Positions 1-10,237 are shown, numbered from the stretch's first letter. The stretch: 64,000 nt of DNA from Hyphobacterium sp. CCMP332 (GCF_014323565.1 NZ_CP058669.1:1267501-1331500), one strand, 5' to 3'. Made by a program: numbers and translations. Notes: generated from the letters alone by a model not told the origin.

Positions 1-132
1 GAACCGGTGACGGTTACGACGTCTGGCGTCGCTTCCGCATCGGCGTTCTTGAGCCATCACCGGTGCCGATGCCATCAGGCCGCCGATGATAGTTCCTGCC
101 ATGAGGCAGGTCTTGAATGAAGTCGATTTCAC
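1..132 (-). CDS. TonB-dependent receptor, N-terminal fragment
   Basis: Only the first ~43 codons are inside the window; the gene runs off the left edge. Reading from a GTG at 132, preceded by a GGAGG ribosome site, gives a classic signal peptide (VKSTSFKTCLMAGTII..., then ...ASAPVMAQ). After one frame change near position 50 comes ATPDVVTVTGS, the TonB-box/plug start typical of alphaproteobacterial outer-membrane receptors. Such proteins import siderophores, glycans or cofactors across the outer membrane using TonB energy. The substrate cannot be told from this fragment. The frame change is probably one of the many single-base indels of this window. Confidence 0.7.
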   Translation of the reverse strand, partial: MKSTSFKTCLMAGTIIGGLMASAPVMAQERRCGSDARRRNRHRF

Positions 133-406
133 TTCAGAATCCCTCCGAGTTTTAAACATTGAGCCGGAACCCTGACCCGATCTGGTCGAGGCCCCCTCGT
201 GCGGACGGTACAAACGCCCGCCTCTGGGCCAAAACTAGCCGGAGATTTTATGACAGGTCAATGACGCGAGGTGCGGACTCACCAATGCCACAAGCATTTG
301 ACCGGAAGTGTGGCGGAATTGCCGCAATTTCCTTATCGCCACGCTTGCCGGCCATTTATATCAATTCTTGCAAGAATTTAATGTCGGTAGCCAGGTTTTG
401 AGGCCA

Positions 407-2197
407 TCACTCGCCTTCTCTGCGGGAGATAAGATCGAAGGGGGCCGTAACGCGAGGCGTGTCGCTCTCGAACGGCTCGACGCCATGCCACATATAGGAC
501 GGAAAGAAGATGACCCGGCCCGGCTCCGGCCGGATATAGCGCTCCGCCGGCAGGTCCAGCCCCGCCACACCGGATGCGCCGAGGCGCAGCCAGCCGGCGC
601 GCTCTCCCGCCATCACAGATCCTGGAACATCAACGTAATAACAGGCGCTTATCCATCCGGCGGGGTGAACATGGTCAACATGGCCGCCGCCCGACGCGAG
701 CCTGACCGACCACGCCCCGGCCAATTCCAGCTTTCCCGTCTTGCGGCGCAGAAAGGGATGGTCTGAATCGTCCGGCAGGCCGGACACGAAACGCTGTGCC
801 GCCTCCATCAGGGAATCAGAAAGCGCCGCAATCACCGGATCGTTCTCATTCCACAACCGCCCCGGAGACTGGGTTCCGCCGAACAGGGTTTGTTCCAGCG
901 GCTGAACGCGGGTGGTGTGCAATCGTGCGATCGAGGCACCGAGAGCGGCATTGAACGCCTCGTGATTCGTACCCGTCAGGCGTCCGGATCGTCCCGGCCC
1001 AGGTAAACCGGTCATAGTCGTAGAAGTCACGATAGGTCGGGTCCCCGAGTCCACGCCACGCCAGGGCTTTAAGAGCGACGTGCTTTGCAGATGCGGCGCT
1101 GCCGGCTCTTCATCGAGCAATGCCAGCGCATCCGCAAATTGCCGGTCCGCGAGCAACGCCTCCACCAGCTGGTGGCGGATGGCGCAATCGCTGCCGGCAG
1201 AGGCTTCGAACGCCGCGCGCAAATCCGCAAGCCCGGCAACATGACCACCCAGTTGGCGTTGAACCGCGCCGCGGAGCGCCAATGCAGGGGCCAGACCGGG
1301 GTCCTGACTGACGGCCAGTTCAGCCGCTTCGAGGGCCGCCGCCAGCTCGCCCGCACGATAGAGGAGGCGCGCCTTGGCCAGCGCCAGCCCGCATCCGGGC
1401 GCGCGCCAGCTGCGCATCCATGGCCGCAGTGGAATCGCGGCCACCGCCGGATTCCCAGGCCAGCGAGGCCAGGTCCGCGTGAATGTCTACCCGTTCAGGT
1501 GCCAGCCGCAAAGCCTCGGCAAAGCCGCCCGGGCCGCTTCTGTCCGGCCCAGCGTGCGAAGCGTATTGGCGCGCTGGTAATGTGCCTCTGCCAGTGCAGG
1601 CGCCTCGCGGCAGGCCGCGTCAAGATCCGCGAGTGCTCCGCTCAGATCGCCCGCCGCCCGCCGGAGCGCGCCCCGGTTGACCCGGACGAGAACCGCATCC
1701 GGCCGGGCCGCCAGCGCCGCATCGAAGGCCTCCATGGCTTCGGCCTTGCGATCGAGCGCCACAAGCGCATTGCCCAGACCGTTGAGTGCACCAACATGCC
1801 CCGGCATACGGCGGTTGATCTCGAGAACAGCTCAATGGCCTGTTCGTAGTCGCCATTTCCGGCGCGCAGGACCGCAAGATTGAATCGCGCATCAACAAAG
1901 TCCGGCGCATGTTGCAGGGCCTCTTCATAGGCGAGGCCGCGGCCTCGGCGTTACCCGCCCGTCGCTCGAGATTTCCCAGATTGCTCAACACGGCATGGGG
2001 CTGCGGATGTTTGTTCACCAGCGAAGCAAAGGCCGCGCGGCCGTCATGGAAGCGCCCCATTCGCCCCAGCGCGATCGCGCGCAAATGAAGGCTTCAACAT
2101 CGCCGGGGTCTTGCGCGAGCCGTTGCGCCAGCAGACGCTCGGCATCCGCTGCCCCCGCCTGAAGCAGCTGTGCCGCCGATTGCAGGAGCTGGGTCAT
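407..2197 (-). CDS. TPR protein with C-terminal 2OG-Fe(II) oxygenase domain (frameshifted)
   Basis: About 595 codons when four or more single-base frame changes are allowed. The N-terminal two thirds (from MTQLLQSAAQLLQAGAADAE) is a run of tetratricopeptide-like helical repeats. The C-terminal ~200 residues match the putative 2OG-Fe(II) oxygenase family of the PF13759 type: GGGHVDHVHPAGWISACYYV carries the metal-site histidines, and FFPSYMWHGVEPF is the distal histidine segment, followed by an arginine that could hold 2-oxoglutarate. The start at 2197 lies 7 bases after the stop of the upstream sulfotransferase gene, so the two are likely one transcript. TPR plus oxygenase suggests a protein or peptide substrate bound by the repeats; that is inference. 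The substrate is unknown. Confidence 0.75.
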
Positions 2198-2204
2198 TGC
2201 CGCC

Positions 2205-4286
2205 CTACCCGCTGCCCGTCAGACGGGACCAGAAGCCCGCCTTGCGGGACACATCCCGCGTTTCCGGTCCCGGCTCGTCATCCGGTTGCTCGGCCACGCC
2301 CCACGCCCCGGTCACCGGATCGACCCCGAGCCCGGCGATGCGTTTATCGAAATCGCCGAGTTCACCGGCATAGGGGCTGGTTGAATCGAGATGATCTGCC
2401 GATGGCGGCTTGCGGACCTGCACGGCGCTGAACGTCATTACCGATCGGTCAGACTTATAGAATTCGAGGCATTTGCGGTCCCAGCTGATTCCGCAGCGGG
2501 CGAGGACAAATCGCAACCGGGCTTCGAAATCGCCCACCAGATCCTCATACTGAAGCAAGGTGAAAGACTTCGGCAAAGCCGCTTCCCAATGCGCGCAGAG
2601 CCGGGCGTGTTCGGCATAATAGTGGGCAATATCATCCAGGTCATGGGCAAAGGGCCACTGGCGGAGAAATTGCGCCGGAAGATCGAGAACGCCGTTTCAC
2701 CGGGCGGCGGCGGATATGAATGACCGGCGACGCCGGAAAAAGCTGACGGATCAAGCCCACAGCAAGAAAATTCGAAGGTTGCTTGTCGGTGACATAGCGC
2801 GCGCCATCGAGCCCGAATTCGCGATGCTGGGCGCGGTAGCGCTCGCGCCAGACGGCAAGCCGGTCTTCGGAATGGGACCGCCGCTCCAGCCACTTTCCGT
2901 GGCCCACGTCATGAATTCCTCGAACACGAAGGGCAAGGCGCTGAGCTCACCGCCCGGCAGCACGTCATCATGGGCCGCAATCGCGGCTTCGATCAGCGTT
3001 GTACCGGACCGTGGCATGCCCACAATAAAGAGCGGGATGGCCATATCCCGGTTCGCGGGCGTTTCACCTGCCAGATCGGTCGGGAAATTCCTGATCAGCC
3101 AATCCGTTCGTGCCGTCTGCGCCGCGCGGTCATACGCCGAGACGACGGCACCATTATGCTGCAATTTCTTGGTGTCATTCGCGCGAGACCAGACGGCAAA
3201 CGCCCGGGCCGCTGCTTGCGGCGATGCAGCGCATCGCCCAGCGCGAACAAACCGATCGCGAGTTGATCGGCCGGCAGGCCCGGCTGCGCGACAGCCGCTT
3301 CCAGCGCGCCCACTTCCTCGTCTGTGAGCCGGCCACCCGATACTTCGCAGAGCTGGCCGTAGGCCCGAGATTGCCGGGATCAAGCGCCAGACTTTCCGGC
3401 AGGCCCGCTCGGCCTGTTCTATCTTGCCAGCGAATGTAAACCCGGGCCAGGCCGAAACCGCCGCGGCACATTGCGGATCGATGGCCTGGGCTTTCCGGAA
3501 ACAGCCTTCAGCCCGGCTGATATCTCTGGCGCCCAGAATGAGACGCCCCTGAGCGGCCCAGTTGGCGGCGCTCGGCTCGGCCTCGACAACCGACTTGAAG
3601 ACGTTTGCCGCCTTTGTAATAACCCAGCTGGCTCAATGCGTGTGCGTAGGCGCTCCGCGCTTCGACATCATCGCCGGCCGCGGCCAGCCAGCGCTCTGCA
3701 AAATCCCTCATCGCCGCCCAGTCGCCGCGATGCCGCGCCAGACCTGCTCGCAGGCGAAGCACATCTTCATGGTCCGACAGTCCGCTCGCTTCCGCTTTGT
3801 CGAGGGCCTCACCCACCCCGTTCAGATCGCCGCCTTCGGAACGGGCCGCGGCAAGGCGCAGGGCCACTGGTCCGACGGCCGGATGATGCGGCTCGGCCTC
3901 AAGGGCACGGGCAAGGCCTCTGCCGCGGTTTCGAAATCCCCGGCCTGTCCGGACAAATCCCCAGCCGGCCCCAGACATCGAACCGGCCCGGCGCAAGTTC
4001 CGTGGCGCCGCGCGGCCGCGATGGCCCTGTCTACATCTCCCGATGCGGCGCGCTCGATCGAACGGTAGAGATGCAGGACGGCCAGATCCGGGTCAGCAGC
4101 TTCGGCACGGTCAAGCCAGTCACGCCCCGCCGTTACATCCCCGTTCAAGGGCGCATATCCCCAATATGGCCATGGCCTCGGCATGGCGGGATTGCCCGCC
4201 AGAACCTCATGGCAGAGTGCCTCGGCCCGGTCGAACGCCTCCGCCAGCCGAAGCTGCGCCGCTTCCTGAAGCCGTGGATCCGTCAT
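2205..4286 (-). CDS. TPR-repeat sulfotransferase (frameshifted)
   Basis: The start MTDPRLQEAAQLRLAEAFDR at 4286 opens a TPR region of about 400 residues. The sulfotransferase domain follows. FIVGMPRSGTTLIEAAI is the 5'-phosphosulfate-binding loop (PRSGTT), and the C-terminal part has YEDLVGDFEARLRFVLARCG and a region resembling the 3'-phosphate site. The family moves sulfate from PAPS to a hydroxyl or tyrosine; the TPR part often recognises the acceptor. The ATG overlaps the stop of the upstream 2OG oxygenase (ATGA), so translation is probably coupled. At least five frame changes are needed. The acceptor is unknown. Confidence 0.78.
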
Positions 4287-5045
4287 TGCGGTTTTTCCGG
4301 TGCGGGATCATCCCTGTACCAGCCCGTAATCTGAAACGGCCATCTCCGGCAAAAGGCGAAACCGCGCTGACAGAATGGATGCGTCGGCCGTCAAAATCGA
4401 CAACACATTGAAACGTGGCAGGAAGGCCCGCTCGATATCGCGATTGCCATCCAGCAGCATCAGAAGCCCGCCCCAGTCCGGCTCCCAACGCCGGGTAAAT
4501 CCGAGTGTGTAGCCGCCCGGCGCTCGTTTTCGTGTCCGTCATCTATGTGGCGGGTCAGAAAATTGCCGCGCGCATAATACGTCGCCTGCGCATCCGCCTT
4601 TGTAATCGTATCTGCGCCGATCACGCGGCGGCCGAATTCGAGAAACTCCGGCGCATTCAGAAATTCCGTAATCGCATGGATCGGATGATCGGGTTCCCAT
4701 CCCGAGGTGTAGGCCTCGATCATGGGATAGGCATTGTAGAGATAGCCGTAATTGTCGCGCGCCCGTTCGAGAACTTTTGAAAGGCGCGCCGAGATGGCCT
4801 CGCGCCCCATCGCCGCAACGTCGGCCTGTGTCAGGCGAGCGACACTTTCGCCGCCGGGCGCGGACGGATCGGCTTCGGCAAAACAAGCCGCCACTGCAAC
4901 TGGCCGCGCAACACGAACTCGATTTCATCGGCGAGCGCCGGTTCGAAGATGTCCGAATCTGGACAAGCCGATCGCGGGCATAGGCTTTTGCCCATTTTTC
5001 CGGGTCAATGGACGGGTTGAGACGAAGGTCCAGCGGCTGTGACAT
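4283..5045 (-). CDS. 2OG-Fe(II) oxygenase, prolyl-4-hydroxylase/Tpa1-like (frameshifted)
   Basis: About 253 codons from MSQPLDLRLNPSIDPEKWAK. The jelly-roll core is readable: ATYYARGNFLTRHIDDGHEN contains the HxD metal motif. After frame restoration a second segment, IHSVSAVSPF, supplies the distal histidine, and GRFQITGWYRDD supplies the 2OG-binding arginine. This is the arrangement of Tpa1-like/prolyl hydroxylase oxygenases (COG3751 type), which hydroxylate proline in proteins, including ribosomal or translation proteins in known cases. It is the first gene after tuf on the same strand, 185 bases downstream, with a terminator-like hairpin between. It is coupled by ATGA overlap to the sulfotransferase gene. 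At least two frame changes. Confidence 0.75.
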
Positions 5046-5173
5046 GTTCGGATCGGGGCTCGCTGTCAGCTATGTTTCGGATCAGGAGAATGATGATGCA
5101 GTAGTAGTCACCGCCTTGTCCGCTGTCCAGATTACCGGCTGCGGCTGGCCGCCGCATACATACGGAACGACAA

Positions 5174-5200
5174 CGGCGGGCCCGACATCAGGACCCGCCG
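5174..5200 (-). terminator. Hairpin downstream of tuf
   Basis: cggcgggccc and ggacccgccg form a G+C-rich stem (one G-T pair) with a 7-base loop, starting about 30 bases after the tuf stop on the minus strand and followed by a weakly T-rich stretch. It probably ends or attenuates the tuf transcript. Confidence 0.6.
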
Positions 5201-5230
5201 CCATAGTGTTTCATCCGGCAGGAGCTAACC

Positions 5231-6406
5231 CTAGTCGGTGATTTTGGAGACCACGCCGGCGCCGACTGTGCGGCCACCTTCGCGGATCGCGAAGCGCAGG
5301 CCCTGATCCATCGCAATCGGCGTGATCAGTTCAACGCTCAGCTCGGCATTGTCGCCCGGCATCACCATTTCCGTACCCTCTTTCAGGGTCACAACACCCG
5401 TCACATCCGTCGTCCGGAAGTAGAATTGCGGGCGGTAATTGGTGAAGAACGGGGTGTGACGTCCACCCTCTTCCTTCGTCAGGATATAGGCTTCCGCCTC
5501 GAACTTCGCATGCGGCGTGATCGAACCCGGCTTGGCCAGAACCTGACCGCGCTCGACACCTTCACGATCAATACCGCGCAGCAGCACACCGACATTGTCG
5601 CCGGCCTGGCCCTGATCGAGCAGCTTGCGGAACATCTCAACGCCCGTGCAGGTCGTCGTCTTGGTGTCACGCACACCGACGATCGCAATCTCTTCGCCCA
5701 CCTTGACGATGCCGCGTTCGATACGGCCGGTCACAACCGTTCCCCGGCCCGAAATCGAGAACACGTCCTCGATCGGCATCAGGAAAGGCAGGTCCACCGG
5801 ACGCTCCGGCGTCGGGATGTATTCATCCACAGCCGCCATCAGTTCACGGATCTTGTTCTCGCCAATCTCGGCATCGCGGCCCTCAAGGGCTGCCAGAGCC
5901 GAACCGGCAATGATCGGAATATCGTCGCCCGGGAAATCATAGGACGACAGAAGCTCGCGCACTTCCATCTCGACGAGCTCCAGGAGCTCCTCGTCATCCA
6001 CCTGGTCAACCTTGTTCAGGAACACCACCAGAGCCGGAACGCCAACCTGACGCGCCAGAAGGATGTGCTCGCGCGTCTGCGGCATCGGGCCGTCCGCCGC
6101 GTTCACAACCAGGATCGCGCCGTCCATCTGCGCCGCACCCGTGATCATGTTCTTCACATAGTCAGCGTGTCCCGGGCAGTCGACGTGCGCATAGTGACGC
6201 GCATCCGTCTCATACTCGACGTGCGCCGTCGAAATCGTGATCCCGCGCGCCTTCTCTTCCGGCGCAGCATCAATCTGATCATACGCCTTGAAGTCACCAA
6301 AATACTTCGTGATCGCCGCCGTCAGCGTCGTCTTGCCGTGGTCAACGTGACCAATCGTGCCAATGTTCGCGTGCGGCTTCGTACGCTCAAACTTTTCCTT
6401 GGCCAT
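5231..6406 (-). CDS. tuf: Translation elongation factor Tu
   Basis: Intact 391-residue EF-Tu. It brings aminoacyl-tRNA to the ribosome with GTP. The start is [20 protein letters not shown] at 6406; an open extension upstream in the same frame is not part of the protein. G1 is GHVDHGKTT, switch I is [14 protein letters not shown]3 is DCPGH and G4 is NKVD; domains 2 and 3 follow, ending [10 protein letters not shown]. Length equals that of many alphaproteobacterial EF-Tu proteins. It is one of the few long genes without frame damage. tRNA-Gly and tRNA-Tyr lie upstream on the same strand, a common neighbourhood in this class. Confidence 0.98.
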   Translation of the reverse strand: MAKEKFERTKPHANIGTIGHVDHGKTTLTAAITKYFGDFKAYDQIDAAPEEKARGITISTAHVEYETDARHYAHVDCPGHADYVKNMITGAAQMDGAILVVNAADGPMPQTREHILLARQVGVPALVVFLNKVDQVDDEELLELVEMEVRELLSSYDFPGDDIPIIAGSALAALEGRDAEIGENKIRELMAAVDEYIPTPERPVDLPFLMPIEDVFSISGRGTVVTGRIERGIVKVGEEIAIVGVRDTKTTTCTGVEMFRKLLDQGQAGDNVGVLLRGIDREGVERGQVLAKPGSITPHAKFEAEAYILTKEEGGRHTPFFTNYRPQFYFRTTDVTGVVTLKEGTEMVMPGDNAELSVELITPIAMDQGLRFAIREGGRTVGAGVVSKITD

Positions 6407-6554
6407 TGCTTTCATCCTTGTGATGTAACCGACCAACGGCGCTGTCCCCAGCGCACGTCCAAAACTGAGCGCGGGGATAGCGTCCACTTGCCATAAACGC
6501 AAGAGGGTTGCGGCAATGGATGTGTAAACGCGGCGGAACTGTGCTCGGTGCGCT

Positions 6555-6954
6555 TTATACGGACGGCATGACGGACTTCGGCCGACGCCAGATTCCGGCC
6601 AGCCCCAAACCGCCGATAATGCCGAAGGCAAACGGCGCCGGCGTTCGCCACGCGAATCGCTGCCCATGATCGCGGTCGCCAGGCCGAGTGCACCAAAACC
6701 TGCCATCATCGCAGTAGCAAAACGGCCAGAACAATCTCGTTCGGACGCATCGCCACGAACGCAAAAGCTGCCGAACACACGAGAAGCGCCACAGTCCCGT
6801 CATGCCAGGTGAAATAGCTGAGCCAGATAACCACCTCGGCAAACCGGGCGCATTGCGAATGGCGTCCACGACCAGCGGTCCGCCCAGGATAACGTGCGCG
6901 AAAGCCATGACCAGAGCGGCTATGGCCGCCAGTATGAAGGCAAAGTCTCGACAT
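6555..6954 (-). CDS. Small hydrophobic membrane protein, unknown function (frameshifted)
   Basis: About 133 codons after two or three frame changes. Hydrophobic segments include [20 protein letters not shown], a second around [20 protein letters not shown], a third around [16 protein letters not shown], and a last one ending [18 protein letters not shown]. Four membrane spans with a conserved-looking His after span 1 (AFAHVILGG) and WHDG before span 2 resemble a widespread uncharacterised small membrane family. It lies between tRNA-Gly and tuf on the same strand. No function can be assigned. Confidence 0.55.
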
Positions 6955-7008
6955 GCACGCTTCCGGGAAAAGAAGGAGCGTGGCACGTCAGCCAGTGAAT
7001 GAGAAGAC

Positions 7009-7081
7009 TGGAGCGGGTAGACGGATCGAACCGACATATTCAGCTTGGAAGGCTGCTGCTCTACCATTGAGCTATACCCGC
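7009..7081 (-). tRNA. tRNA-Gly (TCC)
   Basis: Minus-strand cloverleaf with 5' GCGGGTATAGCTCAATGGTA, anticodon loop CTTCCAA (anticodon TCC), acceptor end ACCCGC and encoded TCCA at the 3' end. The T-arm reads GGTTCGATCCG, one base shorter than the normal GGTTCGATTCCG. This is best explained by a missing base in the sequence. Confidence 0.93.
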
Positions 7082-7102
7082 ACTCAGACGTGACGAATGC
7101 GA

Positions 7103-7185
7103 TGGTGGAGGGGCTGATTCTGAACCAGCGTACGCTCGCGGCCAGATTTACAGTCTGGTGCCTTTAACCACTCGACCACCCCTCC
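7103..7185 (-). tRNA. tRNA-Tyr (GTA)
   Basis: Minus strand, class II tRNA with long variable arm: 5' GGAGGGGTGGTCGAGTGG, anticodon loop CTGTAAA (anticodon GTA), and acceptor CCCCTCC followed by ACCA. It lies 21 bases upstream of tRNA-Gly and is probably co-transcribed with it. Confidence 0.95.
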
Positions 7186-7324
7186 ATACGCATTCGACGC
7201 GCGACAAACGTCTTATCGCCAGATAAAACGCCGATGCAACACATCGTCTCCGTCAATCCGGTCCGGATTGCAGTGCGCGGCGGCTAAACAGGAGGCCCCG
7301 ATCAACGGAGCGCGGACTATAGTG

Positions 7325-8096
7325 ATGAAGAACCAAGGGCGCAACCGCCCCAATTCAGCATATAAAACAAGACCTTCACGCGATTCCGAGACCGATAGTA
7401 TCGGTTGGGTCTGGGGCGGCATGCCGTTCTCGCCGCGCTTGCGAATCGCGCCGCGAGTGAAGCGTTTACTGCTGACGCTGAATGCCCAGCGCGAAGTGCC
7501 CGAAGGCACGGCGTTCGAGGACATGAAGCCGGACGCGATATTCGCCCATCTGCCCGATGGCGCGGTGCATCAGGGTTTTGCCATGCGCGCGACAGCGCCC
7601 GAACCTGAATCCGTCAATGCCGTCGTGGATCCGACCCATGGCATTCTGGTCGTACTGGATTCAGTCACCGACCCGCACAATGTCGGCGCCGTCTTCCGCT
7701 CGGCGGCCGCGTTTGGCGCGCGCGCGGTGGTCATGCAGGACCGCAAGGCTCCGCCACTCTTCGGCGCGGTCGCCAAGGCGTCTGTGGGCGCGACCGAGAC
7801 CGTGCGCCATGTGCGCGTCACCAATATTGCCGATACGCTGATCGGGTTTCGCGAGGCCGGACGATCTGTCATCGGACTGGATGGCGAGGCCGAAACGCAT
7901 CTGCCCGAAGCCATAGCAAACACGGCGGCCCCGGACTGGTCATCGTCATGGGGGCCGAAGATAAAGGCTTGCGTCCGCGCATCGCGGAAAACTGCGACCT
8001 GCTGGTTTCGATTCCACCACCGGTAAAATCGAAAGCCTGAACATCTCCAACGCGGCGGCGATTGCGCTTTATGCCGCCTACGCTGCGCGGGCCTGA
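7325..8096 (+). CDS. rlmB: TrmH-family 23S rRNA 2'-O-methyltransferase (RlmB type, frameshifted)
   Basis: SPOUT methyltransferase of about 256 codons. A basic N-terminal tail (MKNQGRNRPNS) is followed by the substrate-binding domain. The catalytic domain has LVVLDSVTDPHNVGAVFRSA (motif 1), a glycine-rich stretch readable as VIVMGAEDKGLRP after a frame change near 7930 (motif 2) and SLNISNAAAIALY (motif 3, SAM-binding knot). RlmB methylates G2251 of 23S rRNA. A second frame change lies near 7420. It is divergent from the tRNA-Tyr/Gly/tuf group and is followed 6 bases later by the symporter gene. Confidence 0.9.
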
Positions 8097-8101
8097 CAGA
8101 A

Positions 8102-9446
8102 ATGGTTGCGGCGGCCGTTTTCGGCTATGTGATCCTGCAACTGGCGATCGCGGCCTGGGCGTCGCGGCGCACCTCCTCCGATACCGACTATCTCATTGCG
8201 GGCCGCCGCCTCGCGCGTTGTCGCGGTCGGCCTCTCGGTCTTCGCCACCTGGTTTGGCGGCGAGACGGTTCTGGGATCAACCGCGACCATTGCACGGAAG
8301 GACTGGCGGGCGCACGCGCCGAACCTTTGGCTATGCCATCACGCTTCTCCTGATGGCGCTGCTGATTGCCGGCCAGTTCCGCAAGCGCGGCTATGTCACC
8401 CTGGCCGATTTTTCCGCGACCGCTTCGGGCCACGCGCGGAGACGCTGGCTGTACTGGTGGCCATTCCCACTTCGGTGATCTGGGCGCAATGCTGGCCATG
8501 GCAACACTGATGGCCGTTGTCACCGGCATGGGTGTCGTCCCGATGTTGCTCGCGGCAACGGTGCTGGTCATCGTCTATACGTCGCTCGGCGGTCTGCTGG
8601 GTGATGTGATCACCGACATGATGCAAGGCGCGATTCTGCTGGTCGGACTGGTCCTGCTGCTGGCCCTGATGCTCGCCGCTGCAGGCGGCCCCGGCGCGGC
8701 ACTGGCGACGATTGATCCGGAACGCCTGCGTCTGGTCGGGCCAGGCGAGAGCTGGGTGGAGCGGCTGGATGTCTGATGATCCCGATCCTGGGCAGTCTCG
8801 TCGCGCAGGAACCGATCGCCCGCTTTCTCGGCGCGCGCTCTGCCGCGGTCGCGCGGACCGGCGGACTGGTTGCTGCCGGGCTTTATCTTCTTGTGGGCTG
8901 ATCCCGCTGGCATTCGGGCTTATCGCTCCGGGGCTCGAATCGAAACCGGCGAAGGCGACCCTTCCTGCCCGTTCTGGCCCGCGAGCTGATGCCCTCCCTT
9001 TCTGTTCGTCATCTTTGCCGGCGCGCTGTTTTCCGCCGTGCTCTCGACCGTGGATCGGCACTGCTGGCGATCTCGGCACTGGCGACGGAAAATATCTATG
9101 TTCGCATCCGGCCGGCTTCAGGCCAGCGGGAGCGGCTGAGAATTGCCCGTATTCTGACGGTCACGGCCGGTCTCGCCGCATTGCTCATCGCGCTCTCGGG
9201 CGAAACCATTTACGGCTCGTCGAACTGGCCTCTTCGCTCGGAAGCGCCGGCCTGCTGATTTGCGTACTCGCAGGCCTGCACCACCGCGCCGGCGGCGAGA
9301 TCTCGGCCATCGCGGCCATTCTGTGCGGACTGGCTGGGATGTTGCTGGCCGAATGGGTCTTCGCCCTACCGGGGGCCTTCATGCTGTCGATCGCCGCTGC
9401 AGCAATAGCCTATTTCACCACTGCGCTGACGTTCCGAAATCGATAA
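8102..9446 (+). CDS. Sodium:solute symporter family (SSS) transporter (frameshifted)
   Basis: About 448 codons with several frame changes. The N-terminus MVAAAVFGYVILQLAIAAWA, then SDTDYLIAGRRL and VGLSVFATWFGGETVLGS, is characteristic of SSS symporters (the FATWFG/GETVLG region lies in TM2-3). Further hydrophobic segments include VLVIVYTSLGGLLGDVITDM with the DxxQ-like segment following, and a C-terminal pair ending AAIAYFTTALTFRNR. Members co-transport Na+ with sugars, amino acids, proline or pantothenate; the substrate is not recognisable. The start is 6 bases after the rlmB stop. Confidence 0.82.
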
Positions 9447-9511
9447 ACATCGATAAACACGGCGGGTCGGTCGCATTCCGGATTGTCGGTTTCGGGCTTT
9501 CCAGAGGTGCA

Positions 9512-9741
9512 GGGCAATTCTACCCCTCTAACACCTATCACGAGTCAGACCCGTCACCAAGGGCGAGCGTATCGTCGCCATTGCCTTAATTGAAAGCCTG
9601 ATCAAGGACGCAGGGAAACGCAATCTGCTCTAAGAGCTGGGCGGGCTGATTGCCGAAGACGGCCTCAACGTCGCGGTGGAAAATCGCACGCGTATCGAAA
9701 TCCTTAGCAACAAACTGCACCGCATGCAGGATGGACAATAG
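9512..9741 (+). pseudogene. Remnant of a PKHD-type (PiuC-like) Fe(II)/2OG hydroxylase C-terminus
   Basis: Translation gives GQFYPSNTYHES, then after a frame change VTKGERIVAIALIESLIKD, GKRNLL, an in-frame TAA (9631-9633) and ELGGLIAEDGLNVAVE, ending HRMQDGQ. This matches the C-terminal third of PKHD hydroxylases (YPSxxLHxVxPVTxGERxVAxxWxxS...RELLYEL). No N-terminal part with the HxD motif is visible. The TAA replaces the Tyr of LLYEL, so unlike neighbouring frame breaks this needs a base substitution, and the gene is truncated. Hence it is probably a true relic. Confidence 0.6.
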
Positions 9742-9764
9742 TCAAGGCGGTGTCACGCCAAAGG

Positions 9765-9795
9765 AGGGCGTCGCAAAAGACGACGCCCTGCCCTT
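9765..9795 (+). terminator. Intrinsic terminator
   Basis: Perfect 9-bp stem agggcgtcg / cgacgccct with a 7-base loop, followed by gccctttctt on the plus strand. It separates the plus-strand relic from the minus-strand Cys-rich gene and may act in both directions. Confidence 0.7.
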
Positions 9796-9815
9796 TCTTG
9801 TTCAGCAAAACCGGC

Positions 9816-10237
9816 CTATTCGGTCGCTTCCTGACAGGTACAGCCGTAATCATTGCAGCCTATCGTGCCCTCGACACAGATCGGTGCCATGGCCACACAG
9901 TCCGATGCCCCGCACAGGCGCAATTGCCACTATTGCAGGTATAGTCAGCGGTCTCCGGCGGCGGTGTATTGGCGGCCAGGCTGGTGGCAGCCGACGACGA
10001 AGTGGATGGCGTCATGGCGCGATGCTGACGATGTCCCGTCGCCCGGCCCGAACTGACAAGTGCGGCCGCCTGCGCATAGTCACCACTTTCCATCGCGGTC
10101 TGGAATGCCGGACTGAAACTGGTATCGGTCTGCGTCTGGCGCAAGACGGCGCGTTGCTGGGCATCGGCCAGTGACAGCTCGCCAATGCCAACGAGACCGA
10201 CTGCCAGAGCCGAGATGATGAGAATGAGTCGAAGCAT
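9816..10237 (-). CDS. Small secreted cysteine-rich protein, unknown function (one frameshift)
   Basis: About 140 codons. A signal peptide (MLRLILIISALAVGLVGIG..., cleavage near LSLADA) is followed by a Gln/Thr-rich, disordered-looking middle. The short C-terminal cysteine cluster reads YTCNSGNCACAG, and after a one-base shift SDCVAMAPICVEG, then GCNDYGCTCQEATE. The eight cysteines in about 40 residues suggest a disulfide-bonded exported knot. I do not recognise the family. It lies 68 bases from the end of the DUF819 gene on the same strand. Confidence 0.6.

Noticed and set aside
5426-6496. Long open frame on the plus strand opposite tuf (356 codons)
   Set aside because: Exact antisense of EF-Tu; Arg/His-rich composition is the usual shadow of a G+C-rich gene.
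6407-6778. N-terminal extension of EF-Tu (515-codon frame)
   Set aside because: The conserved EF-Tu start [12 protein letters not shown] at 6406 fits all family members; the extension is an accidental open frame over the upstream gene.
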